The translations under genes and the position numbers were made by a program. The notes below the pieces were generated by a model. It searched no databases and was not told the DNA's origin. It was given only the letters and a program-made list of their open reading frames with translations. A DNA stretch of 64,000 nt from Salipiger sp. IMCC34102 (lineage in GTDB: Bacteria > Pseudomonadota > Alphaproteobacteria > Rhodobacterales > Rhodobacteraceae): positions 124,001 to 188,000 of the forward strand of contig NZ_SELQ01000003.1 in the NCBI RefSeq assembly GCF_004145405.1. Reading direction: 5' to 3'. Shown here piece by piece: positions 1 through 8,646 of this stretch (position 1 is its first letter; each line of letters starts with the position of its first letter).

Positions 1-820
1 CGGCCTCGCCTAGGCGGTCGCCCCAGGGGGGCATCACGCCGTGGCGTGGGGCCCGCATCTGGCGCACGATGTCCTCGTGCAGGCCGCCCCGCAGCCAGAT
101 CGCGTCGGCGAGGTTGGGCGCCCCCAAGGTCCGATCGCCGCGCCCGTCGCCGCCGTGGCAGGCCGCGCAGTTGTCCGCGAAGATCCGGGCCCCCGCCTGT
201 GCCGCCTCGGCGTCGTGATCGAGGCCCGACAGGCTGCGCACGTAATCCGCGGTGGCCGAAATCTCTTCCCGTTCGAGCCAGTCGAAGGACGGCATCATCG
301 AGAAACGCGCCTCCGCATCCTCTTCGTTGCGGATGCCGTGGCGCACGGTATGGGCGATATCCTCCAGCGTGCCGCCCCAGAGCCAGTCATCGTCCAGCAG
401 GTTCGGATAGCCCGAGGCGACAACCCCCGCGGCCCCCGCGCCGTGGCACTGGGAGCAGTTCGCGGCAAAGACCGACCGGCCCGCCTGTATCGCGAAACGG
501 TGCAGGTCCTCGTTCGCCTCGAGCACGCCCAGATCGACCGTCGCCAGGCTTTCGGTCAGTTTCGCGTTGGACAGATCGACCCGGTCGATCTCGGCCTGCA
601 CCTCGCCGCGCGTGGAATAACCCAGAAGCCCCGCCGTCGCCCCAGACAGAAGCGGCCAGGCGGGGAACAGGATCGTGTAGATCACGCCCCAGACGATGGT
701 GGCGTAGAAGGTCCAGAGCCACCAGCGCGGAAGGGGGGTGTTCAACTCCTCGATGCCATCCCAGGAATGGCCGGTCGTCTCGGTCCCGGTCTCTGTATCG
801 ATGCGTCGGTCGTCACTCAT
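1..820 (-). CDS. ccoP: cbb3-type cytochrome c oxidase subunit III, CcoP (partial)
   Basis: This is the di-heme c subunit of the cbb3 oxidase, which passes electrons from soluble cytochromes c to CcoO and CcoN at the inner membrane. Translation from the ATG at 820 gives an N-terminal segment with a transmembrane helix near residues 33-55, then two c-type heme motifs, CSQCH at 122-126 and CAACH at 218-222. The frame is open to base 1, so about 273 residues are present and the C-terminus lies outside the window. The start overlaps the end of a small cysteine-rich ORF by 8 nt, which implies translational coupling. It is the last ccoNOQP gene seen here. The family call is secure. Confidence 0.95.
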   Translation of the reverse strand, partial: MSDDRRIDTETGTETTGHSWDGIEELNTPLPRWWLWTFYATIVWGVIYTILFPAWPLLSGATAGLLGYSTRGEVQAEIDRVDLSNAKLTESLATVDLGVLEANEDLHRFAIQAGRSVFAANCSQCHGAGAAGVVASGYPNLLDDDWLWGGTLEDIAHTVRHGIRNEEDAEARFSMMPSFDWLEREEISATADYVRSLSGLDHDAEAAQAGARIFADNCAACHGGDGRGDRTLGAPNLADAIWLRGGLHEDIVRQMRAPRHGVMPPWGDRLGEA

Positions 821-950
821 GGCGGTGGCTTTCAGAAAAATCGGGAAGGCGGCAACAGGTGCAGCCGGGGCAAGCCTTGGCGCAGTCGGCAGCGGTCTTC
901 GCATCCGGCGCCGGGGCCGCGGGCTGCGGGCGAGACGCTTCAACGGTCAT
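813..950 (-). CDS. small cysteine-rich ORF between ccoQ and ccoP
   Basis: A 45-residue ORF fills the gap between ccoQ and ccoP. Its ATG at 950 lies inside the ccoQ 3' end (11-nt overlap) and its TGA at 813 lies inside the ccoP start (8-nt overlap), so the three frames are chained as in translational coupling. The first 21 residues are rich in Ala and Pro. Then come five cysteines at 23, 27, 30, 32 and 33, in the pattern C-x3-C-P-G-C-x-C-C. The tail ends in a His-Arg-His-Glu run. There is no transmembrane segment. I do not recognise the family. A metal-binding or copper-handling role in oxidase assembly is a guess from the cysteines and the location. It could be chance, but the exact fit between two genes argues for translation. 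Confidence 0.6.
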   Translation of the reverse strand: MTVEASRPQPAAPAPDAKTAADCAKACPGCTCCRLPDFSESHRHE

Positions 951-1122
951 GGCGTGTCTCCTCTTCGGGGGTGTCGTGGCGGAAGGGGATCTCCGCCGCG
1001 TCGTCGTGCAGGCGGCGGGAGCCGGGACGGAACGCCCACAGGATCACGCCCAGAAAGATCAGCGTCAGCACGAGCAGCACCCAGCTGTCGGCCAGGTGTC
1101 GCAACAGGGAATAGGTATCCAT
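940..1122 (-). CDS. ccoQ: cbb3-type oxidase small subunit, CcoQ
   Basis: A 60-residue single-span membrane protein lies between ccoO and the small cysteine-rich ORF. One hydrophobic helix covers about residues 13-30, followed by a charged cytoplasmic tail, which is the usual shape and length of CcoQ. CcoQ stabilises the cbb3 complex and is not catalytic. The gene starts 10 nt after the ccoO stop codon. The sequence is too short and variable for motif evidence, so the call rests on size, topology and position in ccoNOQP. Confidence 0.85.
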   Translation of the reverse strand: MDTYSLLRHLADSWVLLVLTLIFLGVILWAFRPGSRRLHDDAAEIPFRHDTPEEETRHDR

Positions 1123-1132
1123 GCGGACCTCC

Positions 1133-1969
1133 TCAGCGGGTGTCGTCGGGGACGAAGGTCGAGAAATCGACCAGCGTGCCCAGCATCTGCAGGTAGGCGA
1201 TCAGGGCATCCATCTCGCTGATCCCCGGCAGCCCGTCGAAGCTGCGGACCTGCGCGCCGGGGTAACGCTCCAGCAGGCCGTCCCAGTCGCCGTCGGGATC
1301 GACCTGCACGCGCAGGTCGGCCACCGCGTTGTCGATCATCTCGTCGGTGTAGGGGACGCCCACGAAGCGGTGGGTCTCCAGCAGGTCAGTGATGTGATCC
1401 TCGTCGACCCGCACCTCCGACAGGAAGGCGTATTTCGGCATCACGCTCTCCGGCACGACCGATTGCGGATCCGACATGTGATCCACGTGCCATTCGTCCG
1501 AGTAGCGCCCGCCCACGCGGGCCAGGTCCGGCCCCGTGCGTTTCGAGCCCCACTGGAACGGGTGGTCGTACATCGATTCCGCGGCGAGGCTGTAGTGGCC
1601 GTAGCGCTCTGTCTCGTCGCGCATGGGGCGGATCATCTGGCTGTGGCAGTTGTAGCAGCCCTCGCGCACGTAGATGTCGCGCCCCACCAGTTCGAGCGGC
1701 GAATAGGGGCGCATGCCCTCGACGCTCTCGATGGTGTTTTCCAGCCAGAAGAGGGGGGCGATCTCGACTGCGCCGCCCACGGTCACCACCGCGAAGGAGG
1801 CGGCCAGCAACAGCGTGGCGTTGCGTTCCAGTCGCTGGTGAAAGGAGATCGTCGCCGTCTCGGGCGGCAATTCGTTGGGCACTTCGCCGGTGTCCAGCGC
1901 ATCCCGCGCGGTGACGACCTTGGGGTCGTCCTGCGGATCGTAGCTCGGGTCCTTGGGGTTCTTGCTCAT
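1133..1969 (-). CDS. ccoO: cbb3-type cytochrome c oxidase subunit II, CcoO
   Basis: This is the membrane-anchored mono-heme cytochrome c subunit of the cbb3 oxidase. It has 278 residues. One transmembrane helix covers about 51-70, after the conserved LERNATLLL stretch, and the heme c motif CYNCH is at 105-109, followed by SQMIRPM as in the family. An N-terminal extension of about 40 residues precedes the helix, longer than in many homologues. No internal Met offers a shorter start, and a GGAG lies 8 nt before the ATG, so the extension looks real. The start follows the ccoN stop by 4 nt. Confidence 0.96.
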   Translation of the reverse strand: MSKNPKDPSYDPQDDPKVVTARDALDTGEVPNELPPETATISFHQRLERNATLLLAASFAVVTVGGAVEIAPLFWLENTIESVEGMRPYSPLELVGRDIYVREGCYNCHSQMIRPMRDETERYGHYSLAAESMYDHPFQWGSKRTGPDLARVGGRYSDEWHVDHMSDPQSVVPESVMPKYAFLSEVRVDEDHITDLLETHRFVGVPYTDEMIDNAVADLRVQVDPDGDWDGLLERYPGAQVRSFDGLPGISEMDALIAYLQMLGTLVDFSTFVPDDTR

Positions 1970-1973
1970 GAGT

Positions 1974-3584
1974 TCACTCCGCAGGTGTCGCGACGGTGAC
2001 GGGGTGCGCGCCGGGGGCGCGGATCGTCATCCAGATGTTCCAGCTCATGACCAGCGCGCCGGACAGGTAGAGGACGCCGCCCAGGGCGCGGACCACGTAC
2101 ATCGGGAACTTGGCGTCGACCGTGTCGGCGAAGCTATTGACCAGGAAACCGTTCTGGTCGACCTCGCGCCACATCAGACCTTCCATGATCCCCGAGACCC
2201 ACATCGAGGCCGCGTAGAGGACGATCCCCACGGTCGCGAGCCAGAAGTGCGTGTTGATGGCGGCCACCGAATGCATCCGGTCGCGCCCCCAGAGCCGCGG
2301 CACGAGGAAGTAGAGCGCGCCGAAGGTGATCAGCCCGTTCCAGCCGAGCGCGCCGGAGTGCACGTGGCCGATGGTCCAGTCGGTGTAGTGCGACAGCGAG
2401 TTCACCGCGCGGATCGACATCATCGGCCCCTCGAAGGTCGACATGCCGTAAAAGGCGAGGCTGCCCACGAACATGCGGATGATCGGATCGGTGCGGATCT
2501 TGTCCCAGGCGCCCTGCAGCGTCATCAGCCCGTTGATCATGCCGCCCCAGCTGGGCATCCACAGGATGATCGAGAACACCATCCCCAGCGTGGAGGCCCA
2601 GTCGGGCAGGGCGGTGTAATGCAGGTGGTGCGGACCCGCCCAGATATAAAGAAAAATAAGCGCCCAGAAGTGAATGATACTCAGCTTATAGCTGTAAACC
2701 GGGCGCCCCGCCTGTTTCGGAACGAAGTAATACATCATCCCCAAGAAACCGGCGGTCAGAAAGAAGCCGACCGCGTTGTGGCCGTACCACCATTGGGTCA
2801 TCGCGTCCTGCACGCCCGAGAAGACCTGCACCGACTTGCTGCCCCAGATGCTCACCGGCACCGAGAGGTTGTTGACCACGTGCAGCATCGCCACGGTCAC
2901 GATGAAGGCCAAAAAGAACCAGTTGGCGACGTAGATGTGGCGCTCACGGCGGTTCAGGATCGTGCCCAGGAAGACGGCGAGGTAGACCAGCCAGACGAGG
3001 GTCAGCCAGATGTCGACGTACCATTCGGGCTCGGCGTATTCCTTGGATTGCGTGGCCCCCAGAAGGTAGCCGGTAGCGGCCAGCACGATGAAGAGATTGT
3101 AGCCCCAGAAGACGAACCAGGCGGCCCGTCCGCCCCAGAGCCGCGCACCGCAGGTGCGTTGCACGACGTAGAAGGACGTGGCGATCAGCGCGTTGCCGCC
3201 GAAGGCGAAGATCACGGCGGAGGTGTGCAGCGGCCGCAGCCGGCCGAAGTTGGTGAAGGGCTGGCCCCATTCGAAATTCAGCACCGGGAAGGCCAGCTGG
3301 AACGCGATGAAGGTGCCGGCCAGCAGGCCCACGACACCCCAGAACAACGTGGCGATGACGCCGTAGCGGATCGGTCCGTCCATGTATCCCGTGGGCACCA
3401 CCCGGGGCGGTGCCGGATCGCCGGGCGGGGGCATCGTGCGCAGCTTCCACAGCAGCAATCCCGACGCGATCCCCATGACAATCAATGCGTGCAGCATGTA
3501 GGCCGCATCGCGCGCCCAGTCCGCGGCAAGCGCCGCAAGCACCGCGATCAGCGCCAGACCGGCCACCTTGACTGTGTCGAACAT
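1974..3584 (-). CDS. ccoN: cbb3-type cytochrome c oxidase subunit I, CcoN
   Basis: This is the catalytic heme-copper subunit, which reduces oxygen to water with high affinity and pumps protons. It has 536 residues and many membrane helices. Expected ligand histidines are visible: His120 (low-spin heme b), His269 (Cu-B), His319-His320 (Cu-B), and His407 and His409 (hemes b3 and b). An upstream in-frame Met at 3620 exists, but AAAGGGGAA just before the Met at 3584 supports the shorter start. An FNR-type box lies about 55 nt upstream. It is the first gene of ccoNOQP. Confidence 0.97.
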   Translation of the reverse strand: MFDTVKVAGLALIAVLAALAADWARDAAYMLHALIVMGIASGLLLWKLRTMPPPGDPAPPRVVPTGYMDGPIRYGVIATLFWGVVGLLAGTFIAFQLAFPVLNFEWGQPFTNFGRLRPLHTSAVIFAFGGNALIATSFYVVQRTCGARLWGGRAAWFVFWGYNLFIVLAATGYLLGATQSKEYAEPEWYVDIWLTLVWLVYLAVFLGTILNRRERHIYVANWFFLAFIVTVAMLHVVNNLSVPVSIWGSKSVQVFSGVQDAMTQWWYGHNAVGFFLTAGFLGMMYYFVPKQAGRPVYSYKLSIIHFWALIFLYIWAGPHHLHYTALPDWASTLGMVFSIILWMPSWGGMINGLMTLQGAWDKIRTDPIIRMFVGSLAFYGMSTFEGPMMSIRAVNSLSHYTDWTIGHVHSGALGWNGLITFGALYFLVPRLWGRDRMHSVAAINTHFWLATVGIVLYAASMWVSGIMEGLMWREVDQNGFLVNSFADTVDAKFPMYVVRALGGVLYLSGALVMSWNIWMTIRAPGAHPVTVATPAE

Positions 3585-3638
3585 GTTCCGATTCCCCTTT
3601 GCTTCGGGGTCGGATCGCATGGGAAAACGGCGCGCGCC

Positions 3639-3652
3639 TTGACCTGGATCAA
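3639..3652 (-). promoter_or_regulatory. FNR/FnrL binding site upstream of ccoN
   Basis: The 14-mer TTGACCTGGATCAA matches the FNR consensus TTGAT-N4-ATCAA at nine of ten specified bases. It sits between ccoN and fnrL, about 55 nt before the ccoN start. Activation of cbb3 operons by FnrL under low oxygen is established in Rhodobacterales, and fnrL is the adjacent gene. Confidence 0.85.
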
Positions 3653-3671
3653 ATCCGCGGCCCGATCGGGC

Positions 3672-4430
3672 CTAGTCAGGAAAAATCTGCTCGGCGTTGT
3701 CGTTGTCGCCCGCCGCCAGCCGCAGCGTCGCGAAATCGGGGCAGAGGATCGTGCGCCCGCCCGCCGCGACCTCGATCACGCCGTCGCGGCGCAGGGCCGA
3801 GATCTGGCGGCTCACCGTCTCGATCGTCAGGCCAAGGAAGGAGGCCATCGCCTCGCGCCCCAGCGGCAGTTCGGCGCGCAGGGGGGCTGTCTGGGTGGCG
3901 GCGCGGCGCAGCACCAGCCCCAGCAGGGTCGCGACCCGCTCGCGCGCGGTCTTGCGGCCCAGAAGCAGCATCCAGTCGCGCGCCGCATCGAGTTCGTTCA
4001 GCGACATCTCGAGCAGCCGGGTCGAGACATGCGGCGTATCGGCGATCAGCCGCTCGAAGCCCTGCCGCTCGAACAGGCAGAGCGTCGTGTCGGTGACGGC
4101 GGTGACCTCGTAGGGGGCGGCGGAGCGTCCGGGGCGGCCCACGAAATCCGACGGCATCAGCATGCCGACCATCTGAACGCGGCCATCCTCCAGCGATTTC
4201 GTCAAGGTGGCGCAGCCCCGGACCAGGGTGCCGACGAAGGGCAGGGTGTCGCCTTCCAGCGCGATCGTCTCGCCCGGGGCCCATGTCCGGTAGCTCTTCA
4301 TCTGCTGCAGGCGATCCAGCTCGTCGCCGTCGCACTTGGCGCAGACCGCGCGATGCCGGATCGGGCAGGCGCCGCAATCCTGCGTGGCGAGCGTGCCGGG
4401 CATGGCGGCGGAACCGGGCTGCTGTTTCAT
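3672..4430 (-). CDS. fnrL: oxygen-sensing Crp/Fnr family regulator, FnrL
   Basis: This is a 4Fe-4S-dependent transcription factor that activates microaerobic genes. The 252-residue protein has an N-terminal cluster of Cys19, Cys22, Cys30 and Cys33 and a central Cys118, which gives the set needed for an oxygen-labile cluster. A cyclic-nucleotide-like beta-roll covers about 40-120. A C-terminal winged helix carries the recognition helix ETVSR at 204-208, the FNR-type DNA contact sequence. An in-frame Met at 4481 exists, but AGGAGG nine bases before the Met at 4430 makes that the better start. It precedes ccoN in the same direction, with an FNR box between them. Confidence 0.94.
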   Translation of the reverse strand: MKQQPGSAAMPGTLATQDCGACPIRHRAVCAKCDGDELDRLQQMKSYRTWAPGETIALEGDTLPFVGTLVRGCATLTKSLEDGRVQMVGMLMPSDFVGRPGRSAAPYEVTAVTDTTLCLFERQGFERLIADTPHVSTRLLEMSLNELDAARDWMLLLGRKTARERVATLLGLVLRRAATQTAPLRAELPLGREAMASFLGLTIETVSRQISALRRDGVIEVAAGGRTILCPDFATLRLAAGDNDNAEQIFPD

Positions 4431-4690
4431 GGCAAAACGACCTCCTGACGGTGGCCTATTCAATCGCCTGAGAAGGTTCAACGCGCGGTTGCAGCATGGC
4501 CGCTATGCAGTCGGAAGGGGCCCCGATGCGCGAACCCGGGGTCCCGTCAGAGACGGCGCGGCGGTTTAATTGGTGGAGCGACGCGCGGATCTCCTGCCGC
4601 GTATCGGTGCGGACCTCGCTCACAAAGACCTTGACTGCAACAAGCGCGGCGTTTCGCCATCTGCGTGCGCAGGAACCGCGTCGATGCCGC

Positions 4691-5002
4691 TCACCCCTGC
4701 GTGCTGCTCGCCCCGTCCCAGGTCATCCCGTCGAAATTCTCACGGAACGCGAAGCGCACCAGGTGATCGTCGATCACGCGGCGGACCCGGGCGAGCTCCT
4801 CGGCGGTGGGTGCCTCGGCGCGGATGGTCAGGTCCTGTTCCGTCGCGACCAGCGTGACCTTGCCGAAGGCGAAGATGACCCGGCCTTCGCGGGTGTCGAA
4901 ATCGGTTTCTGTCTTGTGGGCGAAGTGTTTGCAAAGCTGTTGCAGGTAGCGGCTGGCATGTTCCGTCCGGAAGGTGCCGCGGTCGAAAAGGAAGTCTTGC
5001 AT
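4691..5002 (-). CDS. DUF2218 domain protein
   Basis: A 103-residue soluble protein that looks like the DUF2218 family. It has an N-terminal region with HASRYLQQLCKHFAHK and a central beta-rich part with FAFGKVTL. DUF2218 genes commonly sit beside siderophore uptake or siderophore-reductase genes, and this one is divergent from a siderophore ABC operon across a 98-bp AT-rich promoter with repeats. No catalytic residues can be named, and its biochemical role is not known to me. The 190 bp between this gene and fnrL contain no convincing gene. Confidence 0.8.
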   Translation of the reverse strand: MQDFLFDRGTFRTEHASRYLQQLCKHFAHKTETDFDTREGRVIFAFGKVTLVATEQDLTIRAEAPTAEELARVRRVIDDHLVRFAFRENFDGMTWDGASSTQG

Positions 5003-5005
5003 AAC

Positions 5006-5062
5006 GTAAAATCCTGAGTCATTTGCTTTGTAAAATCTGATGGAAATGCTCGGATTTTACAA
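5006..5062. promoter_or_regulatory. AT-rich divergent promoter with three GTAAAATC boxes
   Basis: GTAAAATC occurs at 5006-5013 and 5030-5037 and in inverted form at 5053-5060. The last two extend to a perfect 10-bp inverted repeat, TTGTAAAATC at 5028-5037 and GATTTTACAA at 5053-5062, separated by 15 bp. The element lies between the divergent DUF2218 gene and the iron-uptake operon and is far more AT-rich than its surroundings. An iron-responsive operator is the likely role. The regulator is not identifiable from sequence. Confidence 0.6.
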
Positions 5063-5100
5063 CCGGGGTTCGACCTCGTCCGCAACCTGAAGGAACCGAC

Positions 5101-6003
5101 ATGAAACGCGTATCCCTCCTCCTGGCCTCGCTGGCATTGCCGACCGCGGCACTGGCCCAAACGGTCGACGTGCAGACTGCCACCGGTGAAACCACCGCCC
5201 CGACCGAGCCGCAGACGGTCGTCGCCTTCGACCTGGCCGCGATCGACGCGCTCGACGCGCTGGGCGTGACGCTCGCCGGTGTGCCCGATATTGCGCCGCC
5301 CGCGTCCCTGGCCGATGCCATGGACGGCGTGCCCACGGTCGGCACCCTGTTCGAGCCGGACTTCGAGGAACTGGCCGTCATGGCCCCCGATCTGATCATC
5401 GCGGGCGGCCGGTCGCAGACGCAGGTGGAACCGCTTTCGGCCGTCGCGCCCACGTTGGACATGACCATCGACGGTACCGACCTCATCGGCCAGGCCAAGG
5501 ACCGCGTCACGGCCTACGGCGCGATCTTCGGCCAAGAAGAGGAAGCAGAGGCGCTCAACACCGAGCTGACCGAGGCGCTGGCGCAGGGGCGTGAGGTGAC
5601 CGCAGAGGCAGGTGGCGCGCTCATCGTGATGACGAACGGCGGCAAGATCTCGGCCTACGGGGACGATTCGCGTTTCGGCTGGCTGCACACCGACCTTGGC
5701 CTGACGGAGGCCTACCCGGATCTCACCGCCGAGGATCACGGCGAGTCGATCTCCTTCGAGTTCATCGCCGAGGTGAACCCCGACTGGATCCTCGTCGTCG
5801 ACCGGGGGGCCGCCATCGGGCGCGACGGTGAAGCGGCCGCCGTGACGCTGGACAACCCGCTGGTCGCCGGCACCACCGCCGGCGAGAACGACCAGATCGT
5901 CTACCTCGACTCCGCGCCGCTCTACCTTGCCGGAGGCGGCCCCCGGTCGCTGATGGGCACCATCCAGACGGTTGTGGATGCGATGGACCAGTCCGGCGAC
6001 TAA
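5101..6003 (+). CDS. siderophore ABC transporter substrate-binding protein (FatB/YclQ type)
   Basis: A periplasmic binding protein that captures ferric siderophore for the permease and ATPase encoded next. The 300-residue product has a Sec signal peptide cleaved near residue 19 (Ala-Leu-Ala-Gln) and no lipobox cysteine. The two-lobe class III binding-protein pattern is visible: VVAFDLAAIDALDALG near residue 40, and SISFEFIAEVNPDWILVVDR near 215, the latter typical of the FatB/CeuE/YclQ branch that binds catecholate siderophores or their breakdown products. It begins a four-gene operon and ends 3 nt before the first permease start. The ligand is not predictable. Confidence 0.88.
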   Translation: MKRVSLLLASLALPTAALAQTVDVQTATGETTAPTEPQTVVAFDLAAIDALDALGVTLAGVPDIAPPASLADAMDGVPTVGTLFEPDFEELAVMAPDLIIAGGRSQTQVEPLSAVAPTLDMTIDGTDLIGQAKDRVTAYGAIFGQEEEAEALNTELTEALAQGREVTAEAGGALIVMTNGGKISAYGDDSRFGWLHTDLGLTEAYPDLTAEDHGESISFEFIAEVNPDWILVVDRGAAIGRDGEAAAVTLDNPLVAGTTAGENDQIVYLDSAPLYLAGGGPRSLMGTIQTVVDAMDQSGD

Positions 6004-6006
6004 GCC

Positions 6007-6951
6007 GTGACGCGCACGGCTCTCGGCGCCGGTCTGGTGCTTGCCCTGCTGGCCGGGGTGAGCTGCCTGATCGGCGCGGCCAGCCTGACCGGTGATCTGG
6101 ACGCCAGCCTGCTGATCGCCGTGAGCCGCCTGCCGCGCACGCTGGCTGCCATCTTGGCCGGGGCCGGCCTGGCCCTGGCGGGGGTGGTGGTCCAGCAGGC
6201 GGTGCAGAACCGGCTGGTGGAACCCGGGCTGGTCGGCACGCCGGAATCGGCGATGCTGGGGCTACTGGCGGTGACGTTGCTCGCCCCCGGCGCGCCGCTT
6301 CTCGTGAAGATGTCCGTGGCCGCCGTAGCGGCCTTGGCGGGCACGTTGGGCTTCCTTGCCCTTGCGCGGCGCGTTCCGCGACAGGACCCGGTTCTGCTGC
6401 CCTTGGTCGGGCTGATCTACGGCGGGATCCTCGGCGCGCTCGTCCTTTGGATCGCCTGGACCACGGATCTGGTGCAATACATCGGGGTCTGGCAGTCGGG
6501 CGAGTTCTCCGGCGTGCTGCGGGGCCGCTACGAGCTTTTGTGGATCGTCGCCGCCGTCGCCGTCGCGCTGTGGTTCGCCGCCGACCGGATCACCCTTCTG
6601 GGACTGGGCGAGGACGCGGCTCGCAGCCTCGGCCTCGATTACCGTCAGACGCTGCTGGGCGGCCTCGTGCTGGTGGCCGTGACCGTCGCGGTGGTGGTCG
6701 TGAGCGTGGGGTCCATTCCCTTCGTGGGGCTGGTCGTGCCGAACGTCGTCTCGCGCTGGCGCGGTGACAACCTGCGCCGCAACCTCGGTCTGGTCGCCTG
6801 GATGGGTGGCGTTCTGGTGCTGGGCTGCGACATCCTGGGCCGCGTCGTGCGCTGGCCCTACGAGATTCCCGCCGGCACGATCTTCGCGGTCCTAGGCGCG
6901 GGGTTGTTCCTGTGGCTCCTTCACGCGGCCCCCCGGCGGTCCCATGGCTGA
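6007..6951 (+). CDS. iron-siderophore ABC transporter permease (FatD/YclN type)
   Basis: An inner-membrane permease of the BtuC/FecCD family, 314 residues with about nine or ten hydrophobic helices. The family signature GAGLALAGVVVQQAVQN is near residues 55-70, and GSIPFVGLVVPN, a coupling region for the ATPase, is near 235-246. The start is GTG at 6007, just after the binding-protein stop. The gene overlaps the next permease by 8 nt. It forms a heterodimer with the product of that gene. Confidence 0.9.
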   Translation: MTRTALGAGLVLALLAGVSCLIGAASLTGDLDASLLIAVSRLPRTLAAILAGAGLALAGVVVQQAVQNRLVEPGLVGTPESAMLGLLAVTLLAPGAPLLVKMSVAAVAALAGTLGFLALARRVPRQDPVLLPLVGLIYGGILGALVLWIAWTTDLVQYIGVWQSGEFSGVLRGRYELLWIVAAVAVALWFAADRITLLGLGEDAARSLGLDYRQTLLGGLVLVAVTVAVVVVSVGSIPFVGLVVPNVVSRWRGDNLRRNLGLVAWMGGVLVLGCDILGRVVRWPYEIPAGTIFAVLGAGLFLWLLHAAPRRSHG

Positions 6952-7888
6952 GCGGCGCCTGCTTCTGCTGGGCGGCACGGTCGTGCTGCTGGCCGCGCTC
7001 TTCGCACTTTGGGGGCTGCGCGCGCCCTACGGGTTCATCCTGTCGCTGCGGCTGACCAAGCTCGCGTCGCTGGCCGTGGTCGGTGCCTCGATCGGGGCGG
7101 CGACGGTGCTGTTCCAGACGGTCTCGGCCAACCGGCTTCTGACGCCGGGGATCGTAGGCTTCGACGCGCTCTACGTCTTCATCCAGACCGCACTCGTCCT
7201 GTCGCTTGGCGGCGTGGGCTACGCGGGCCTGCCGGCGATGGCGCAATTCCTGACCGAAGCCGGCCTGCTGGTGCTGGCGGGCGTGGTCCTTTTCGGGGTC
7301 ATCCTGCGGCGCGGGGCGGAGGACGTGCTGCGGATGATCCTGACGGGCGTGATCCTCGGCGTGCTGCTGCGGGGGCTGTCGAGCTTCGCGCAACGACTGC
7401 TCGATCCGTCGGATTTCGCCATCGTCCAGCAGGCAAGTTTCGCGACCTTCGGGGCGGTGGACCAGACGCAGCTTGCCATCGCGGCGGCCCTTCTCGTCGC
7501 GGCCTTCGGCATGGCCCTGCGCATCGCGCCCGCGCTCGACGTGGCGGGCTTGGGTCGGACGACGGCGCGGTCACTGGGGGTCGATCACGACCGGCTGGTG
7601 TTGACGTCGCTGTCCCTGGTCGCCTTGCTGGTCGCGATCTCCACCGCGCTGGTGGGGCCCATCACCTTCCTCGGCCTGCTGGCGGCGAGCCTCGCGCACA
7701 GCCTGGCGGCCACCCACCGCCACGTGATCCTGATCCCGGCGGCGGCGCTGATCGGGGCGGCGATCCTGATCGCGGGCCAGTTCGTCTTCGAGCGCCTGCT
7801 GGGCCTGCAATCGACCCTCGCCGTCGTGGTCGAGTTCGCGGGCGGCCTTCTGTTCCTAATCCTTTTGCTGCGAAAGCCGCGTCGATGA
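6944..7888 (+). CDS. iron-siderophore ABC transporter permease (FatC/YclO type)
   Basis: The second FecCD-type permease subunit, 314 residues with multiple membrane helices. GASIGAATVLFQTVSANRLL near residues 47-66 is the conserved permease block of the YclO branch, and GPITFLGLLAASLAH near 238 is the coupling loop. It overlaps the preceding permease by 8 nt and the ATPase gene by an ATGA junction, so the subunits are produced together. Confidence 0.9.
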   Translation: MAERRLLLLGGTVVLLAALFALWGLRAPYGFILSLRLTKLASLAVVGASIGAATVLFQTVSANRLLTPGIVGFDALYVFIQTALVLSLGGVGYAGLPAMAQFLTEAGLLVLAGVVLFGVILRRGAEDVLRMILTGVILGVLLRGLSSFAQRLLDPSDFAIVQQASFATFGAVDQTQLAIAAALLVAAFGMALRIAPALDVAGLGRTTARSLGVDHDRLVLTSLSLVALLVAISTALVGPITFLGLLAASLAHSLAATHRHVILIPAAALIGAAILIAGQFVFERLLGLQSTLAVVVEFAGGLLFLILLLRKPRR

Positions 7889-8646
7889 TCGAAATCCAGA
7901 ACCTGACCATCCAGCGGGGCGAGACGACCACGCTCGCCGACGTGACCCTGCGGTTCGGGCAGGGCGGCATCACCGCGCTGATCGGCCCCAATGGTGCGGG
8001 CAAGTCGACCCTGCTGCACGCGATGACCGGCCTTCTGCCGCCCGCGCGCGGCACGGTCACGATCGAAGGGCACGACATGGCACGTGCCCGCGCCGCCGAC
8101 CGGGCCCGCACCGTGGCGCTTCTGACGCAAAGCGAGAACGTCACCGCCCGGCTGAGCGTGCGCGACCTCGTGAGCTTCGGCCGCTGGCCGCACCACCAGG
8201 GCCGCCCGGGGGACGCGGACCGCGCCATGATCGAGACGGCGCTCGACCTCTTCGATCTGTCCGATCTGGCGGAGCGTCCGATCGACACGCTTTCCGGCGG
8301 GCAGCGCCAACGCGCCTTCGTGGCGATGGCCTACGCGCAGGAGACGCCCTGGATGCTGCTGGACGAGCCGCTGGCGGCGCTCGACCCGCGGCACGCGCGC
8401 GACCTGATGGAGCGTCTGCACGCCATGTCCCGTCCCGGCGCACACGCGCGCAGCATCGTGGTGGTGCTTCACGATCTGGGCATGGCGGCGCGCTACGCCG
8501 ACCGGATCGTGGCGCTGAAGGACGGGCGTCTCGTCACCTCCGGGCCACGGCCCATCGCGTTGACGGGGCGCGTGCTGACGGACCTGTTCGACACCGGCCT
8601 CGAGGTCCGGCGCGTGGGCGGGACCGACATCGTGGTGCCGGTCTGA
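7885..8646 (+). CDS. iron-siderophore ABC transporter ATP-binding protein (FatE/YclP type)
   Basis: The ATPase of the siderophore importer, 253 residues. Walker A GPNGAGKST is at 34-42, the ABC signature LSGGQRQRAF near 136-145, and Walker B LLDEP near 158. The real start is the ATG at 7885, which overlaps the permease stop by 4 nt. The frame is open much further upstream, but only as a shadow of the permease gene. No clear terminator follows. Confidence 0.92.
   Translation: MIEIQNLTIQRGETTTLADVTLRFGQGGITALIGPNGAGKSTLLHAMTGLLPPARGTVTIEGHDMARARAADRARTVALLTQSENVTARLSVRDLVSFGRWPHHQGRPGDADRAMIETALDLFDLSDLAERPIDTLSGGQRQRAFVAMAYAQETPWMLLDEPLAALDPRHARDLMERLHAMSRPGAHARSIVVVLHDLGMAARYADRIVALKDGRLVTSGPRPIALTGRVLTDLFDTGLEVRRVGGTDIVVPV

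Noticed and set aside
1953-4448. 831-codon open frame on the plus strand
   Set aside because: It lies antisense to ccoN, ccoO and fnrL, and its product is rich in Arg, His, Gln and Asp with no known domain. It is a codon-bias shadow.
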